Shown here: positions 8,795 through 18,583 of the stretch, one piece after another
Layout: each line of letters begins with the position of its first letter
Position numbering within the stretch: the first letter of the stretch is position 1
Assembly: GCA_011046365.1 (NCBI GenBank)
Contig: DSAS01000060.1
Coordinates: 1 to 45,373, forward strand
Origin: Fidelibacterota bacterium
Lineage (GTDB): Bacteria; Fidelibacterota; UBA2242
DNA length: 45,373 nucleotides
Direction of reading: 5' to 3'
The notes under the pieces: model-generated
What the model saw: only the letters and a program-made list of their open reading frames with translations
Database searches by the model: none
What the model was told of the DNA's origin: nothing
Made by a program: the position numbers and the translations under genes

Positions 8795-10222
8795 TTGTCA
8801 ATTAGTGTCACCAAACGCAGTGAAGATTACGCCCGCTGGTATACCGATATTGTCCAGAAAGCCGAGCTGGCTGATTACGGTCCGGTCAAGGGTACCATGG
8901 TCATCCGCCCCTACGGGTACGCCCTGTGGGAAAATATCCGCAATATCGCCGACCGCATGTTCAAGGAAACCGGTCATGTCAACGCCTATTTCCCCATGTT
9001 TATTCCGGAAAGTTTCATGCACAAGGAAGCCGAACATGTGGAGGGCTTCGCACCGGAATGCGCCGTCGTAACCCATGGCGGCGGGAAAAAGCTGGACGAA
9101 CCGCTCTATATCCGCCCCACTTCGGAAACCATCATCTGGTCTATGTACAAAAAATGGATCAAATCCTACCGCGATCTGCCGCTTTTAATCAATCAATGGG
9201 CGAACGTTGTCCGCTGGGAACTGCGCACCCGCCTGTTTCTCCGCACCACGGAATTTCTCTGGCAGGAGGGTCATACGGCGCATGCCACCTTTGCAGAGGC
9301 AGAAGAAGAGACCCGCAGAATCATCGAGATTTACCGCATTCTGGCAGAAGATTACCTCGCCATGCCGGTCTACGTGGGTAAAAAAACCGACGCCGAAAAG
9401 TTCGCCGGTGCCGTGCATACCTACTCCATCGAAGCCATGATGGGCGATAAAAAAGCGCTGCAATCCGGCACCTCACATAATCTCGGGCAAAACTTCGCCA
9501 AAGCCTTCGACGTTACGTTTCTGAATAGTGAAAACAAACAGGAGTACGTTTACGCCACCAGCTGGGGCGTCAGCACCCGCCTGGTGGGCGGTGTAATCAT
9601 GACTCACGGCGACGATAAGGGGCTGATTCTGCCACCTCGCATCGCTCCCTATCAGCTGGTCATCGTCCCGATCTGGCGCAGTGACGATCAGAAAGCCCGG
9701 ATTATGGAAGAAGTCGCCAAAATCAAACTGCAGTTCAGCAAAGCCGATATTCGCTTTGTGGTTGATGATAATGAACAGGTCTCAGCCGGCTGGAAATTTA
9801 ACCAGTGGGAGATGAAGGGCGTTCCGCTGCGCCTGGAAATCGGACCCAAGGACATCGAGAAACAGCAGGTCGTCTTAGCCCGGCGGGATAATGGGAAAAA
9901 ACAGTTTGTTGCCTTTGAAAGTCTCTTCTCCGTGGTCAACCAGCTCCTGGAAGATATCCAGAGCAGTATTTTTCGGCAAGCCCGCGATTTCCGGGATGAA
10001 AATACAATTGAAGTGGAAAATTATTCTGACTTTAAAAAAATCATCGAAGCGGGCGGTTTCGTAAAAGCCTTCTGGGCTGGCGATGGCGTCGCTGAGGCAA
10101 GAATCCAGGAGGAGACTAAAGCCACTATCCGCTGCATCCCCTTTGAGCAGAACCGCAAAGGCAAATGCTTCTTCACGGGCGGGGCGGCAGATACCTGGGT
10201 AATTTTCGGAAAATCTTATTAA
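8795..10222 (+). CDS. proS: Prolyl-tRNA synthetase, short archaeal/eukaryotic-like type
   Basis: TTG start; class II motifs (GTMVIRPYGYALWE, RPTSETIIWSMYKKWIKSYRDLPLLINQWANVVRWE, LWQEGHTAHAT, TSHNLGQNFAKAF); C-terminal GKSY. Confidence 0.93.
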   Translation: MSISVTKRSEDYARWYTDIVQKAELADYGPVKGTMVIRPYGYALWENIRNIADRMFKETGHVNAYFPMFIPESFMHKEAEHVEGFAPECAVVTHGGGKKLDEPLYIRPTSETIIWSMYKKWIKSYRDLPLLINQWANVVRWELRTRLFLRTTEFLWQEGHTAHATFAEAEEETRRIIEIYRILAEDYLAMPVYVGKKTDAEKFAGAVHTYSIEAMMGDKKALQSGTSHNLGQNFAKAFDVTFLNSENKQEYVYATSWGVSTRLVGGVIMTHGDDKGLILPPRIAPYQLVIVPIWRSDDQKARIMEEVAKIKLQFSKADIRFVVDDNEQVSAGWKFNQWEMKGVPLRLEIGPKDIEKQQVVLARRDNGKKQFVAFESLFSVVNQLLEDIQSSIFRQARDFRDENTIEVENYSDFKKIIEAGGFVKAFWAGDGVAEARIQEETKATIRCIPFEQNRKGKCFFTGGAADTWVIFGKSY

Positions 10223-10329
10223 CAATCGCTTCCAATCTGTATCGCAAATCTCTTCTTTGCCGAGTAATTATTTTAATGTCATAAATCCCTTGTAACCAAT
10301 GGAATATTCTTTTAATCTATGTTGACGAT

Positions 10330-11067
10330 ATGACCTTGATTAAAACAGAGGCGCTTATTTTACGAACAGTTCCCTATCAGGAGAGCAGCAAAATCGTGCG
10401 CATGTTTACCCGCGAACAGGGTAAAATAGCGGTTATCGCCAAGGGCTCACGCCGCATTAAAAGCGGCTTTCGGGGGCTGCTAGAACCCCTCAACCATATC
10501 GAGACAATATATTATTATAAGAGCACGCGGGATGTCCAGACCCTCAGCAATATCGAACTGCTCAACTCATTCCTTGCGTCGGTCGCCAGCATGGAAAGCA
10601 CCATTCTGGGCATGGCATTGCTGGAAATCATTGATAAAATCGTCCATGATCATCAGCACGACAGTGAGATTTTCGACAGCGCCATTACCCATCTCAAAAC
10701 CATGGAAGCAAATCCGGATAATTGTAAATTTGTTTTCATCCGGTTTTTACAGAATTTAGCCGAAATATTGGGATATCGGCTCAATGTGGAAACCTGCCAC
10801 CGCTGCCGGGCTGCGCTGCTGGACAGCGCTTTTTACGATCCCGTGAATGCCATCCTGCTTTGCGCTGATTGCGGACAGCACCTTTCGTCAGGTCACCGGT
10901 TAAGTAAACATGATCTGACCTTTCTCACCAAACCAATTATAGCAGACGTGGGTCCATTAATTACTGAGGAGAAGCTCCGCCGGTTGTTTATTCACTACCT
11001 TTCCTATCACCTCGATTCAGCGCTTGAACTCAAAAGCCTGCGGATGTTATCCTCTCTTAAAATGTAG
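10330..11067 (+). CDS. recO: DNA repair protein RecO
   Basis: KTEALILRTVPYQESSKIVRMFTREQGKIAVIAKGSRRIKSGFRGLLEP; CHRC...CADC zinc cysteines. Confidence 0.92.
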   Translation: MTLIKTEALILRTVPYQESSKIVRMFTREQGKIAVIAKGSRRIKSGFRGLLEPLNHIETIYYYKSTRDVQTLSNIELLNSFLASVASMESTILGMALLEIIDKIVHDHQHDSEIFDSAITHLKTMEANPDNCKFVFIRFLQNLAEILGYRLNVETCHRCRAALLDSAFYDPVNAILLCADCGQHLSSGHRLSKHDLTFLTKPIIADVGPLITEEKLRRLFIHYLSYHLDSALELKSLRMLSSLKM

Positions 11068-11074
11068 GACGATC

Positions 11075-11953
11075 ATGTATCGCAACTATTATCAATACAA
11101 TCCCGGTTTTCATTCGCAATACATCCGCCCGCGAATGTTCGGCGGCGCGGTCAAAACCATTATTATTGCCAATGTAAGCGTATTCCTGTTTATGTTGCTT
11201 TTCAGACTGGAGGGACTTTTCGCCTACTACTTCGGGCTGGTCCCTCAGTTTGTCTGGAGCCGGGGCTTTATCTGGCAGCTGGTCACCTATATGTTCATCC
11301 ATGGTAGTTTTGGTCACCTTCTTATCAATATGTTCATTCTCTGGATGTTCGGCTCGGAAATCGAAGCCACCTGGGGACGCCGGGAGTTTTACAAATTCTA
11401 TTTTATCAGCGGGATCGGCTCGGGATTGATTACGCTGTTGTTCAGTATCAACTCCACAATTCCGGTGGTGGGTGCCAGCGGCGCTATTTACGCTCTACTG
11501 GTCGCCTTCGCCGTTATGTATCCAAACCGGCTGATTTTTCTCTATTTCCTGATTCCCGTCAAGGCAAAATACCTGGTGCTGATAATGGGGATTTTCACCT
11601 TTTTTTCATCCTTCTCGCAGGGCACCGGCGGCATCAGTCATCTGACCCATCTCGGTGGTCTCGTGATCGGTTATATTTATTTGAAACGTCACAATTTATT
11701 TTCATCTATCCACTTTCAGATGCCTCGAATCCGGTTTAATAATCCCTTTAAAAATCCATCTCAAAAACATCATAAAAAATCTTCACCCCGCGATCATACC
11801 CTGCAGGGCTCCGAACAGACTATGCGTGAAGAGCTGGACCGCCTCCTGGACAAAATCAACCTTTCCGGATATGAGAGTCTCGACGAAACAGAACGTAAAA
11901 ATTTGGTGCTGATCGGTAAATATTTCGCCGAGAAAGACAAACAGAAGAACTGA
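11075..11953 (+). CDS. Rhomboid family intramembrane serine protease with cytoplasmic C-terminal extension
   Basis: HLLINMFILWMFG, VVGASGAIYALL, THLGGLVIGYIYL; extension EELDRLLDKINLSGYESLDETERKNL. ATG 11075 preferred over ORF-track 11024. Confidence 0.9.
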   Translation: MYRNYYQYNPGFHSQYIRPRMFGGAVKTIIIANVSVFLFMLLFRLEGLFAYYFGLVPQFVWSRGFIWQLVTYMFIHGSFGHLLINMFILWMFGSEIEATWGRREFYKFYFISGIGSGLITLLFSINSTIPVVGASGAIYALLVAFAVMYPNRLIFLYFLIPVKAKYLVLIMGIFTFFSSFSQGTGGISHLTHLGGLVIGYIYLKRHNLFSSIHFQMPRIRFNNPFKNPSQKHHKKSSPRDHTLQGSEQTMREELDRLLDKINLSGYESLDETERKNLVLIGKYFAEKDKQKN

Positions 11954-12085
11954 CCGGCGGCAGGTCGAATATGCAAAGCAAATATATCAACAGAAACGAA
12001 TTTCACCCTGTTTTCGGCGCCAGTATCGGTACCGTCGCTATCGCCATTATACATGTATAAGACAATGTTATTTTAAGAGAAAACA

Positions 12086-12877
12086 ATGCTAACAATCATC
12101 CTGAATGTCGCCCTGAGTATCTGGATCTACATGTCCCTGTTTTTCCTGCTGGCGGTGATTAAAGAAGACAACTCAATCGCGGATATTGGCTGGGGATTGG
12201 GCTTTGTGATCATCACCATAATCGCTCTGCTGCAAGGGACTTCGCCCGGAATGCGCGGGATTGTCTATCTGTTAGTCATTCTCTGGGGATTGCGGCTTTC
12301 AATTCATATTTATCTGCGTAACCGGGGTCGTGGCGAGGACTATCGCTACGCCAAATGGCGGCAGGAGTGGGGTAAATGGCTGCTCCCGCGCAGCTACTTT
12401 CAAATCTTCATACTTCAGGGATTGCTGATGATAATAATTGCCTATCCGGTGATATTGATCGCCAGCGCACCGCGCGAGCCGCTTGGTACAGCTGGAATCC
12501 TGGGCACCTTGCTCTGGTTGCTGGGATTTTACTTCGAAGTGATGGGAGACTTACAGCTGCTGCGTTTTAAAAAGGACCCGGACAATAAAGGCAAGATTAT
12601 TCAAACCGGCTTATGGCGCTATACCCGGCATCCGAACTATTTCGGTGAGGTCGTCATGTGGTGGGGCATTTTTCTGCTGGCTCTGCCGGTGCAGTCCGGC
12701 TGGACCGCTGTCATCAGTCCGCTGCTGATTACCTATCTTCTGTTAAAGGTCTCCGGCGTGCCAATGCTCGAAAAGAAATACGCGGGCAACGTCCAGTTCG
12801 AGCTGTACAAACAGCGCACCTGCGCCTTCTTTCCCTGGTTCCCGAAAAAACCGTGGTCAATAAACAAGCATACTTAA
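12086..12877 (+). CDS. DUF1295 / steroid 5-alpha reductase-like membrane protein
   Basis: KEDNSIADIGWGLGFV, GLWRYTRHPNYFGEVVMWWGIFL typical of DUF1295. Confidence 0.88.
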   Translation: MLTIILNVALSIWIYMSLFFLLAVIKEDNSIADIGWGLGFVIITIIALLQGTSPGMRGIVYLLVILWGLRLSIHIYLRNRGRGEDYRYAKWRQEWGKWLLPRSYFQIFILQGLLMIIIAYPVILIASAPREPLGTAGILGTLLWLLGFYFEVMGDLQLLRFKKDPDNKGKIIQTGLWRYTRHPNYFGEVVMWWGIFLLALPVQSGWTAVISPLLITYLLLKVSGVPMLEKKYAGNVQFELYKQRTCAFFPWFPKKPWSINKHT

Positions 12878-14106
12878 AGGCGCTCTTCTCGATAGATTTT
12901 CAAAATCCCGAGAACATAATCAATATCGGCTTCCGTATGGTCGGCACAGACCTGAAAGCGGATCTCTTCATCACCTTTGGGCACCACAGGAAAATTCAAG
13001 CCGGTCGCCAGCACACCGTTGTCCATTAAATAAGCTACTAAATCGGATGTCATCGCCGTATCCCTGACCATCAGGGGTACTACCGGATGTTCACCGGGGA
13101 TGGTTTCATAGCCTAGCTTGATCAAGCCCTGTTCGAATTTGTTGGTCATCCGGCGGAGATGCTTTAAAATGTCCCGTCCCGCGGAACTATCCAATATTTC
13201 AACCGCCTTCAGCGCCGCAGCGGCTTCTGAAGCGGTGATTGGGTTGGAGTAGATATACATGGGCGCGGTTTCCCGCAGGAATTCGATGATTTTCCTGTCC
13301 GACACCACATAGCCGCCATTGACACCGAACGCCTTGCCCAGTGTGCCGACGATAATATCAACCCGCGCACCGGTGTACTCTTCGGTTCCGCGACCGGTCA
13401 CGCCGAAGGCGCCTACGCCGTGGGAATCGTCAATCAGGGTAATAACTCCCTCCGCAAACCGGTCGTTATATTTTCCGGCAATCGTCACCAATTCCTTAAG
13501 TGGGGCATGATCACCACGCATGCTGAATATACCATCGGTAACCACCAGTGCCCGCCGCCCCTTACTGACACTCTCTTTTACCTTTTTTTCGAAATCCGCC
13601 ATATCATTATGCCGGTAAATGGCTTTCGCCGCCGGTCGGGCAAGCCGCATCGCCTGGATGATGCAGTTGTGATTCAGTTCATCACTGATCAGAACGGTCT
13701 CCGGAGTGGTCAGCGGTACAATCACACCCATGCTGGTCACATAGGCAGAACTGAAGAGCATGGCGGCGGGGCGGTTATGAAATTCCGCCAGCTTCCGCTC
13801 AAGGTCAATATGCGGTTGCAGTGTCCCGCTGATAAAACGCACCGCGCCCGGACCGACGCCATATTTCCGGGCGGTCGCCTCCTCAGCGGCAATCAGCTCC
13901 TCCCGCAATGACATTCCCAGATAGGAATTGGAATTCATTCTGATAAACTCTTTGGCACCCCAACCGCTGAGATAGTAACGCGGTCCATAATTCCCGGAGG
14001 CTTGTTTGATCCCGGTAATCACCTTCTCGGCGCCCTTGGCGCGACAGCTCTCTCTGATCTCGTTCAGCTGCTTTGAAATTTCGTTCTGGACGCGTTTCAA
14101 AGACAT
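12874..14106 (-). CDS. kbl: Glycine C-acetyltransferase / 2-amino-3-ketobutyrate CoA ligase-like PLP enzyme
   Basis: Alpha-oxoamine synthase features: SNSYLGMS, DELNHNCIIQAMRLA, DGIFSMRGDHAPL, DDSHGVGAFGVTGRGTEE, GTLGKAFGVNGGYV. Context with tdh supports Kbl. Confidence 0.88.
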   Translation of the reverse strand: MSLKRVQNEISKQLNEIRESCRAKGAEKVITGIKQASGNYGPRYYLSGWGAKEFIRMNSNSYLGMSLREELIAAEEATARKYGVGPGAVRFISGTLQPHIDLERKLAEFHNRPAAMLFSSAYVTSMGVIVPLTTPETVLISDELNHNCIIQAMRLARPAAKAIYRHNDMADFEKKVKESVSKGRRALVVTDGIFSMRGDHAPLKELVTIAGKYNDRFAEGVITLIDDSHGVGAFGVTGRGTEEYTGARVDIIVGTLGKAFGVNGGYVVSDRKIIEFLRETAPMYIYSNPITASEAAAALKAVEILDSSAGRDILKHLRRMTNKFEQGLIKLGYETIPGEHPVVPLMVRDTAMTSDLVAYLMDNGVLATGLNFPVVPKGDEEIRFQVCADHTEADIDYVLGILKIYREERL

Positions 14107-14115
14107 AGTTTCCCC

Positions 14116-14502
14116 CTAATTTTGCTTTGCTTCAATGATGACCACCGCACCGGCGAGTTCCCGCAGATGAGACAGGGAAACGTAAATTTCGCCGAATTGG
14201 TTCTGCCGGGCATAGTCTTCGGTTTTTCCGGATAGTCGGATTGTCGGTTTGCCCAGATCATCATTGATAATTGTAATCTCATTGAATGCCAATCCGCCGC
14301 GATAGCCGGTGCCGAGCGCCTTGAAAAAAGCCTCTTTGGCGGCAAAGCGCGCTGCATAGTGCTGGGCTTTATTGACTCTAAAGGACTCGCAGTATTCGAT
14401 TTCCGCAGCGCTGAACATTTTCTCCTTAAAACGGCTGTCGCTATCCACCTGCTTCGCAATCCGCGCCACCTCTATCAGATCAAATCCAATTCCCAGAATC
14501 AT
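14116..14502 (-). CDS. acpS: Holo-[acyl-carrier-protein] synthase
   Basis: MILGIGFDLIEVARIAKQ, FSAAEIEYCESF, RFAAKEAFFKALGTGYRGGLAFNEITI. Confidence 0.93.
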   Translation of the reverse strand: MILGIGFDLIEVARIAKQVDSDSRFKEKMFSAAEIEYCESFRVNKAQHYAARFAAKEAFFKALGTGYRGGLAFNEITIINDDLGKPTIRLSGKTEDYARQNQFGEIYVSLSHLRELAGAVVIIEAKQN

Positions 14503-15455
14503 GCCATTAACTTCTCTCGTAAATGGTTCAACATATCAATTGTCATCCTTTCGAGGTCGTATTCCGGCTGCCAGTCCCACTCCTCCCGGGCAGCGGAATC
14601 GTCAATAGAATCGGGCCAGGAATCGGCAATCGCCTGGCGGGCTGGATCTACATCATAAATAATTTCAAATTGCGGAATATGCTTCCTAATCGAGGCTGCC
14701 AGCATTTCAGGACCGACGCTCATCGCCGTTACATTAAAAGCATTACGGTGAATCAGCCTGGTTGGATCAGCCTCCATCAGCTGGATTGCCCCGCTGATTG
14801 CATCGGGCATATACATCATGTCGAGATAGGTACCGTCTTTTAAAAAACAGGTGTATCGTTTTTCCCGGACCGCTTGATAGTAAATATCCACCGCATAATC
14901 GGTAGTGCCGCCGCCGGGCGGCGTTTTGTGAGAGACAATGCCGGGATAGCGCAGCCCACGGGTATCCACTTTATACCGATTGAAGTAATAGTCGCAGAGC
15001 AGTTCGCCGGCGACCTTCGTGACGCCGTACATTGTTGTCGGGCGCTGGATCGTGTCCTGAGGTGTGGTGACAGGAGGCGTGTTCGGTCCGAAAGCGCCGA
15101 TACTGCTGGGCGTAAATACCGCACAGCCGAATTCCCGCGCTACCTCTAAAACATTGTACAAACCGCTGATATTCACCTGCCAAGCCTGCTGCGGCTTCTT
15201 CTCCGCTACCGCTGATAGCAGCGCCGCCAGATGATAAATCGTACCAATTTTATGGTCTCTTACAATGTCTGCCACTCGTCGCGAATCGGTGACATCCAGC
15301 AATGCCCATTGACAATCGCAATCCTTACCGGGTTCCCGGATATCCGTTGCCAGGACCCTGTTTTCACCATAATGTTCAATTAACGCCGTAGTCAGTTCGG
15401 ACCCGATCTGTCCCAACGCACCGGTCACCAATATTTTTCTCATCAATTTCCCCAC
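14499..15455 (-). CDS. L-threonine 3-dehydrogenase, extended SDR / NAD-epimerase type
   Basis: KILVTGALGQIGSEL, TPSSIGAFGP, TTMYGVTKVAGELLCDYY, LRYPGIVS, DGTYLDMMYMPDAI. Alternative start ATG 15443. Confidence 0.88.
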   Translation of the reverse strand: MGKLMRKILVTGALGQIGSELTTALIEHYGENRVLATDIREPGKDCDCQWALLDVTDSRRVADIVRDHKIGTIYHLAALLSAVAEKKPQQAWQVNISGLYNVLEVAREFGCAVFTPSSIGAFGPNTPPVTTPQDTIQRPTTMYGVTKVAGELLCDYYFNRYKVDTRGLRYPGIVSHKTPPGGGTTDYAVDIYYQAVREKRYTCFLKDGTYLDMMYMPDAISGAIQLMEADPTRLIHRNAFNVTAMSVGPEMLAASIRKHIPQFEIIYDVDPARQAIADSWPDSIDDSAAREEWDWQPEYDLERMTIDMLNHLREKLMA

Positions 15456-15667
15456 TTATACAGTCTTTTTGCCAGTTCTGAGAATCTCACCACCCGGATG
15501 GCTCTGCTTTCCTGATGAACTCACTTCAATAAATTCCGCTTTTCAAATTCATCGCTTCAAGATGGTACAAAAATTACGCCATTTAAAGCAATTATTTCAT
15601 TGAATTTCTTTGAATCCACTGGATCAACTTCTATCTTTAGCACTGGTTTGACCAAGAGGATATCGTT

Positions 15668-16861
15668 TTGTCATTAGTTTGGTTCAGTTTTATTTTCGCC
15701 ATCGTAATTCTGTTAATTGTCGGACGGAAAAGCATCTGGCTTGGACTAATGATTTCAGCAGTTACGCTGGGCGTTTTGAATCTGTCACTCGCGGAGGTTG
15801 TGCTGATTATCATCGGGACAATTGGTGATCCTACGATCTTTCTGCTGGCACTGGCTGTCGGAATTATGCCCATTATCGGCGGCGCGCTGAGCGAATCCGG
15901 GTTAATCCGGGAACTCATCGCGTCACTGAACATCCGCAGTAAAACGTTTCTGTTCATCGCCCCGGCTTTCATGGGCATGCTCACCATGCCGGGCGGCGCT
16001 CTGCTTTCCGCACCGGTCATCGCCAATGTTGGAACCGGCGCCAGCAAAGCCGATTATGCCGCTATCAATGTCTGGTTCCGGCATATTCTGGTACTGATCT
16101 ACCCACTCGCCGGTCTGCTGGCAACGACGAAAATGGCGGGGCTCGACCTGTATACCGAGGTGCTCTATCTGTTCCCGGCGTTTCTGCTACTGACCTTGCT
16201 GGGATATTTTTTCCTGCTGAAACCTATTCACGATACCAGTCATTTGGGCGGGCAACACAATTCGAAAAATTTCCTACTGCCCATCCTGGCAGTCATGATT
16301 GCTCCGACCGTACACCTAGTTGGCAAACTCTGTTTCCCGCAAGTCATTGAGGAGATTCCCTTGATGATAGGGGTTTTTCTATCACTTTCGCTGACCTTTT
16401 ACTTTGGCAGACTGCCGGTCAAAGCGCTCAATCCAATCACCCTCAAGATGCGTCCCTGGCGCTTCTTTCTGCTGGTCCTGGGAATGTTCATCTTTTTGAA
16501 TATTTTTAAAGCCACCGAGGCGTCGGCTGCTATCGCTGCCATTGCGTTTAATAAAACCTTCTTGCTGGTGGGAATCGGTCTGTTTCTGGGCTTTGTGACC
16601 GGGCGAGTCCAGGTACCGGTCTCAATTCTGCTGCCGATTTACTATGCCCGTTTCGGCATTGAAACAATGTCGCCACCGGTCTTTGCCGTTATGTATTTCG
16701 CTGTGTTTATCGGGTATCTCGTTTCACCGATTCACCCCTGTGTAGCGGTGACGCTGGAGTATTTTAAAACAAATTTAAAGGAGTACTACCGTAAGGTTGC
16801 GCTGCCGGCATTGCTGGCGATACTGATCACAACCACATTTTCACTGATAATCTTCGGATAA
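15668..16861 (+). CDS. DUF401 family integral membrane protein / permease
   Basis: TTG start; hydrophobic throughout; GIMPIIGGALSESGLIREL, APAFMGMLTMPGGALLSAPVI, FRHILVLIYPLAGLLATT. Confidence 0.82.
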   Translation: MSLVWFSFIFAIVILLIVGRKSIWLGLMISAVTLGVLNLSLAEVVLIIIGTIGDPTIFLLALAVGIMPIIGGALSESGLIRELIASLNIRSKTFLFIAPAFMGMLTMPGGALLSAPVIANVGTGASKADYAAINVWFRHILVLIYPLAGLLATTKMAGLDLYTEVLYLFPAFLLLTLLGYFFLLKPIHDTSHLGGQHNSKNFLLPILAVMIAPTVHLVGKLCFPQVIEEIPLMIGVFLSLSLTFYFGRLPVKALNPITLKMRPWRFFLLVLGMFIFLNIFKATEASAAIAAIAFNKTFLLVGIGLFLGFVTGRVQVPVSILLPIYYARFGIETMSPPVFAVMYFAVFIGYLVSPIHPCVAVTLEYFKTNLKEYYRKVALPALLAILITTTFSLIIFG

Positions 16862-16979
16862 AAACCGCGCGACCTGTTCGTTAATCGTATGCACCGCGAG
16901 CGGTATTATTAGGGATTTACCCCCGCAAAGTAATCCTTACGGAAGCAATCTTAATTTTCCAACAATACTGTCTGATAAT

Positions 16980-18569
16980 TTATTCCAGCGGTTCCCACTC
17001 GGCGATGGTTTCAATTTCCACCCTGGTCTGCGGATCGGTGGTCCAAAACTCGTTGGCATTATAGGTCCAGCCCATGGTTTCCGAGCCCCCGCCACTCTCG
17101 GTAGTAATTAAAAAGCGATTTGCCAGGTGTCCGAAGTAATTAGCCTGGTCCCGGGGCAGTTCATTATCGCCGCCACTGGGGTCCACCGGTATCCAGCCGT
17201 AATTGGGCAGATAGACCTCCACCCAGCGATGAAAGACATTGTCCATGCAGGCGTCATCCCCGCGAACAACCACCGAGCCTACATAACGCGCCGGCAGTCC
17301 GGCGGCCCGGCACATGGCGATATAGACGAAACTATATTCCGAGCAGGAGCCGTTTCCGCGCGCCAAAACCGTCGGCGCCGTATTCCAGCCGCCCACCATC
17401 TCATAGTACATGTTGTCAATCAGATAGTTGTAGATTTTGCGGGCAATCCAGTAGGGATTGCGCTCGTCACCAAGACATTTTCCCAGCGCTTCCCGGATGA
17501 CCGGATGGTGAATTTGGTATTTCTCACCATCTTCAAGATACAGGGCTTTAATCTCCCCGGGAATGTCTTCCAGCGATCCGACCTTTTCGGGAAAAATAAA
17601 ATAGCGCGTCTCCCAGATCGTTGCATCGGTCACAGACACGATTTCCTGGACGGCTGAGAGGTCCAGATTTTCCGTCAGAAAACAGGCGGTTTTTTGTCCC
17701 CAGCGGTCGGTTTGAATTTTGGTATAGTTGGGAGTATAGACGATTTCAGCGTTGATCTGCTGGCTGTCGCGATTGCCGGGAATCGGCAGGTGAACTTCAG
17801 CCGACCGGACTTTCCCGGGACCGAAATTTCTGATCTGGTGAGTGATCGTCACCTTCGCCCGCCGTTCGTTGCTGCGAATAAATTTATCATCATCAATTTT
17901 CAACTGATACAGTTTATCCGTTTGGTAATCCACCGCCCAGAGATATTTCCCGTCAAACGTCATGCCCCGGGTAAAGGGACCCGGTGCCGCTGTTATCAGA
18001 ACGACACAGCCGCTTTCAGGATCAATCATATAGATTTCATCGGCGACCCGGTCCGCAACCCACAAATAGCGACCGTCGAAACAGAGTCCGCGGGGGTCCT
18101 TCGCCGGCGCGGTAAATTCTTTGATCGTTGTCCCATCAGCAGGGCTGAACTGGATGATTAAATCGGAACCGTTATCGGCGCACCAGAGATATTTGCCGTC
18201 CCAACCGAGTCCGCGCAGCGATCTGTCGGGAGCATCAATCGTCTTCAAAATTAGTCCTGTTTTCGGATCAATCCTGTAAATTTTTCCGGTGCTGATATCA
18301 GCATTCCAGAGTGCCTGCCCATCCCAGGCAAGTCCCATCGGCCAGTAAGCCGGTGAATCAATGGATTTCAGCACTTTACCGTTTTTGCGATTGATACAGA
18401 ACAGCTTGTCGGCTTTGCGGTCAGCCAGCCAGAGATGTTTGCCGTCAAAGGTCAGTCCCGTCGGACAGGTCCCGGGGATATCAAACTCGGCAACCACCTC
18501 ACCGGTAAAAGCCGGCAAATCCACCACTATCCAGGCGAAAACAATCATTAGTGAAAATACTCTTTTCAT
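16980..18569 (-). CDS. Exported five-repeat beta-propeller-like protein with C-terminal transglutaminase-like domain
   Basis: Signal-peptide-like N-terminus; five (F/W)DGxxLW motifs spaced exactly 41 aa; transglutaminase core GSCSEYSFVYIAMCRAAGLPARYV...HRWVEVYLPNYGWIPVDPS with Cys-His-Asp retained. Confidence 0.88.
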   Translation of the reverse strand: MKRVFSLMIVFAWIVVDLPAFTGEVVAEFDIPGTCPTGLTFDGKHLWLADRKADKLFCINRKNGKVLKSIDSPAYWPMGLAWDGQALWNADISTGKIYRIDPKTGLILKTIDAPDRSLRGLGWDGKYLWCADNGSDLIIQFSPADGTTIKEFTAPAKDPRGLCFDGRYLWVADRVADEIYMIDPESGCVVLITAAPGPFTRGMTFDGKYLWAVDYQTDKLYQLKIDDDKFIRSNERRAKVTITHQIRNFGPGKVRSAEVHLPIPGNRDSQQINAEIVYTPNYTKIQTDRWGQKTACFLTENLDLSAVQEIVSVTDATIWETRYFIFPEKVGSLEDIPGEIKALYLEDGEKYQIHHPVIREALGKCLGDERNPYWIARKIYNYLIDNMYYEMVGGWNTAPTVLARGNGSCSEYSFVYIAMCRAAGLPARYVGSVVVRGDDACMDNVFHRWVEVYLPNYGWIPVDPSGGDNELPRDQANYFGHLANRFLITTESGGGSETMGWTYNANEFWTTDPQTRVEIETIAEWEPLE

Positions 18570-18583
18570 CGCTTAACCCTCGC

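Noticed and set aside
16913-16936. Imperfect hairpin GGATTTAC...GTAATCC in the convergent gap
   Set aside because: Bulged stem without a T-run; not a confident intrinsic terminator.
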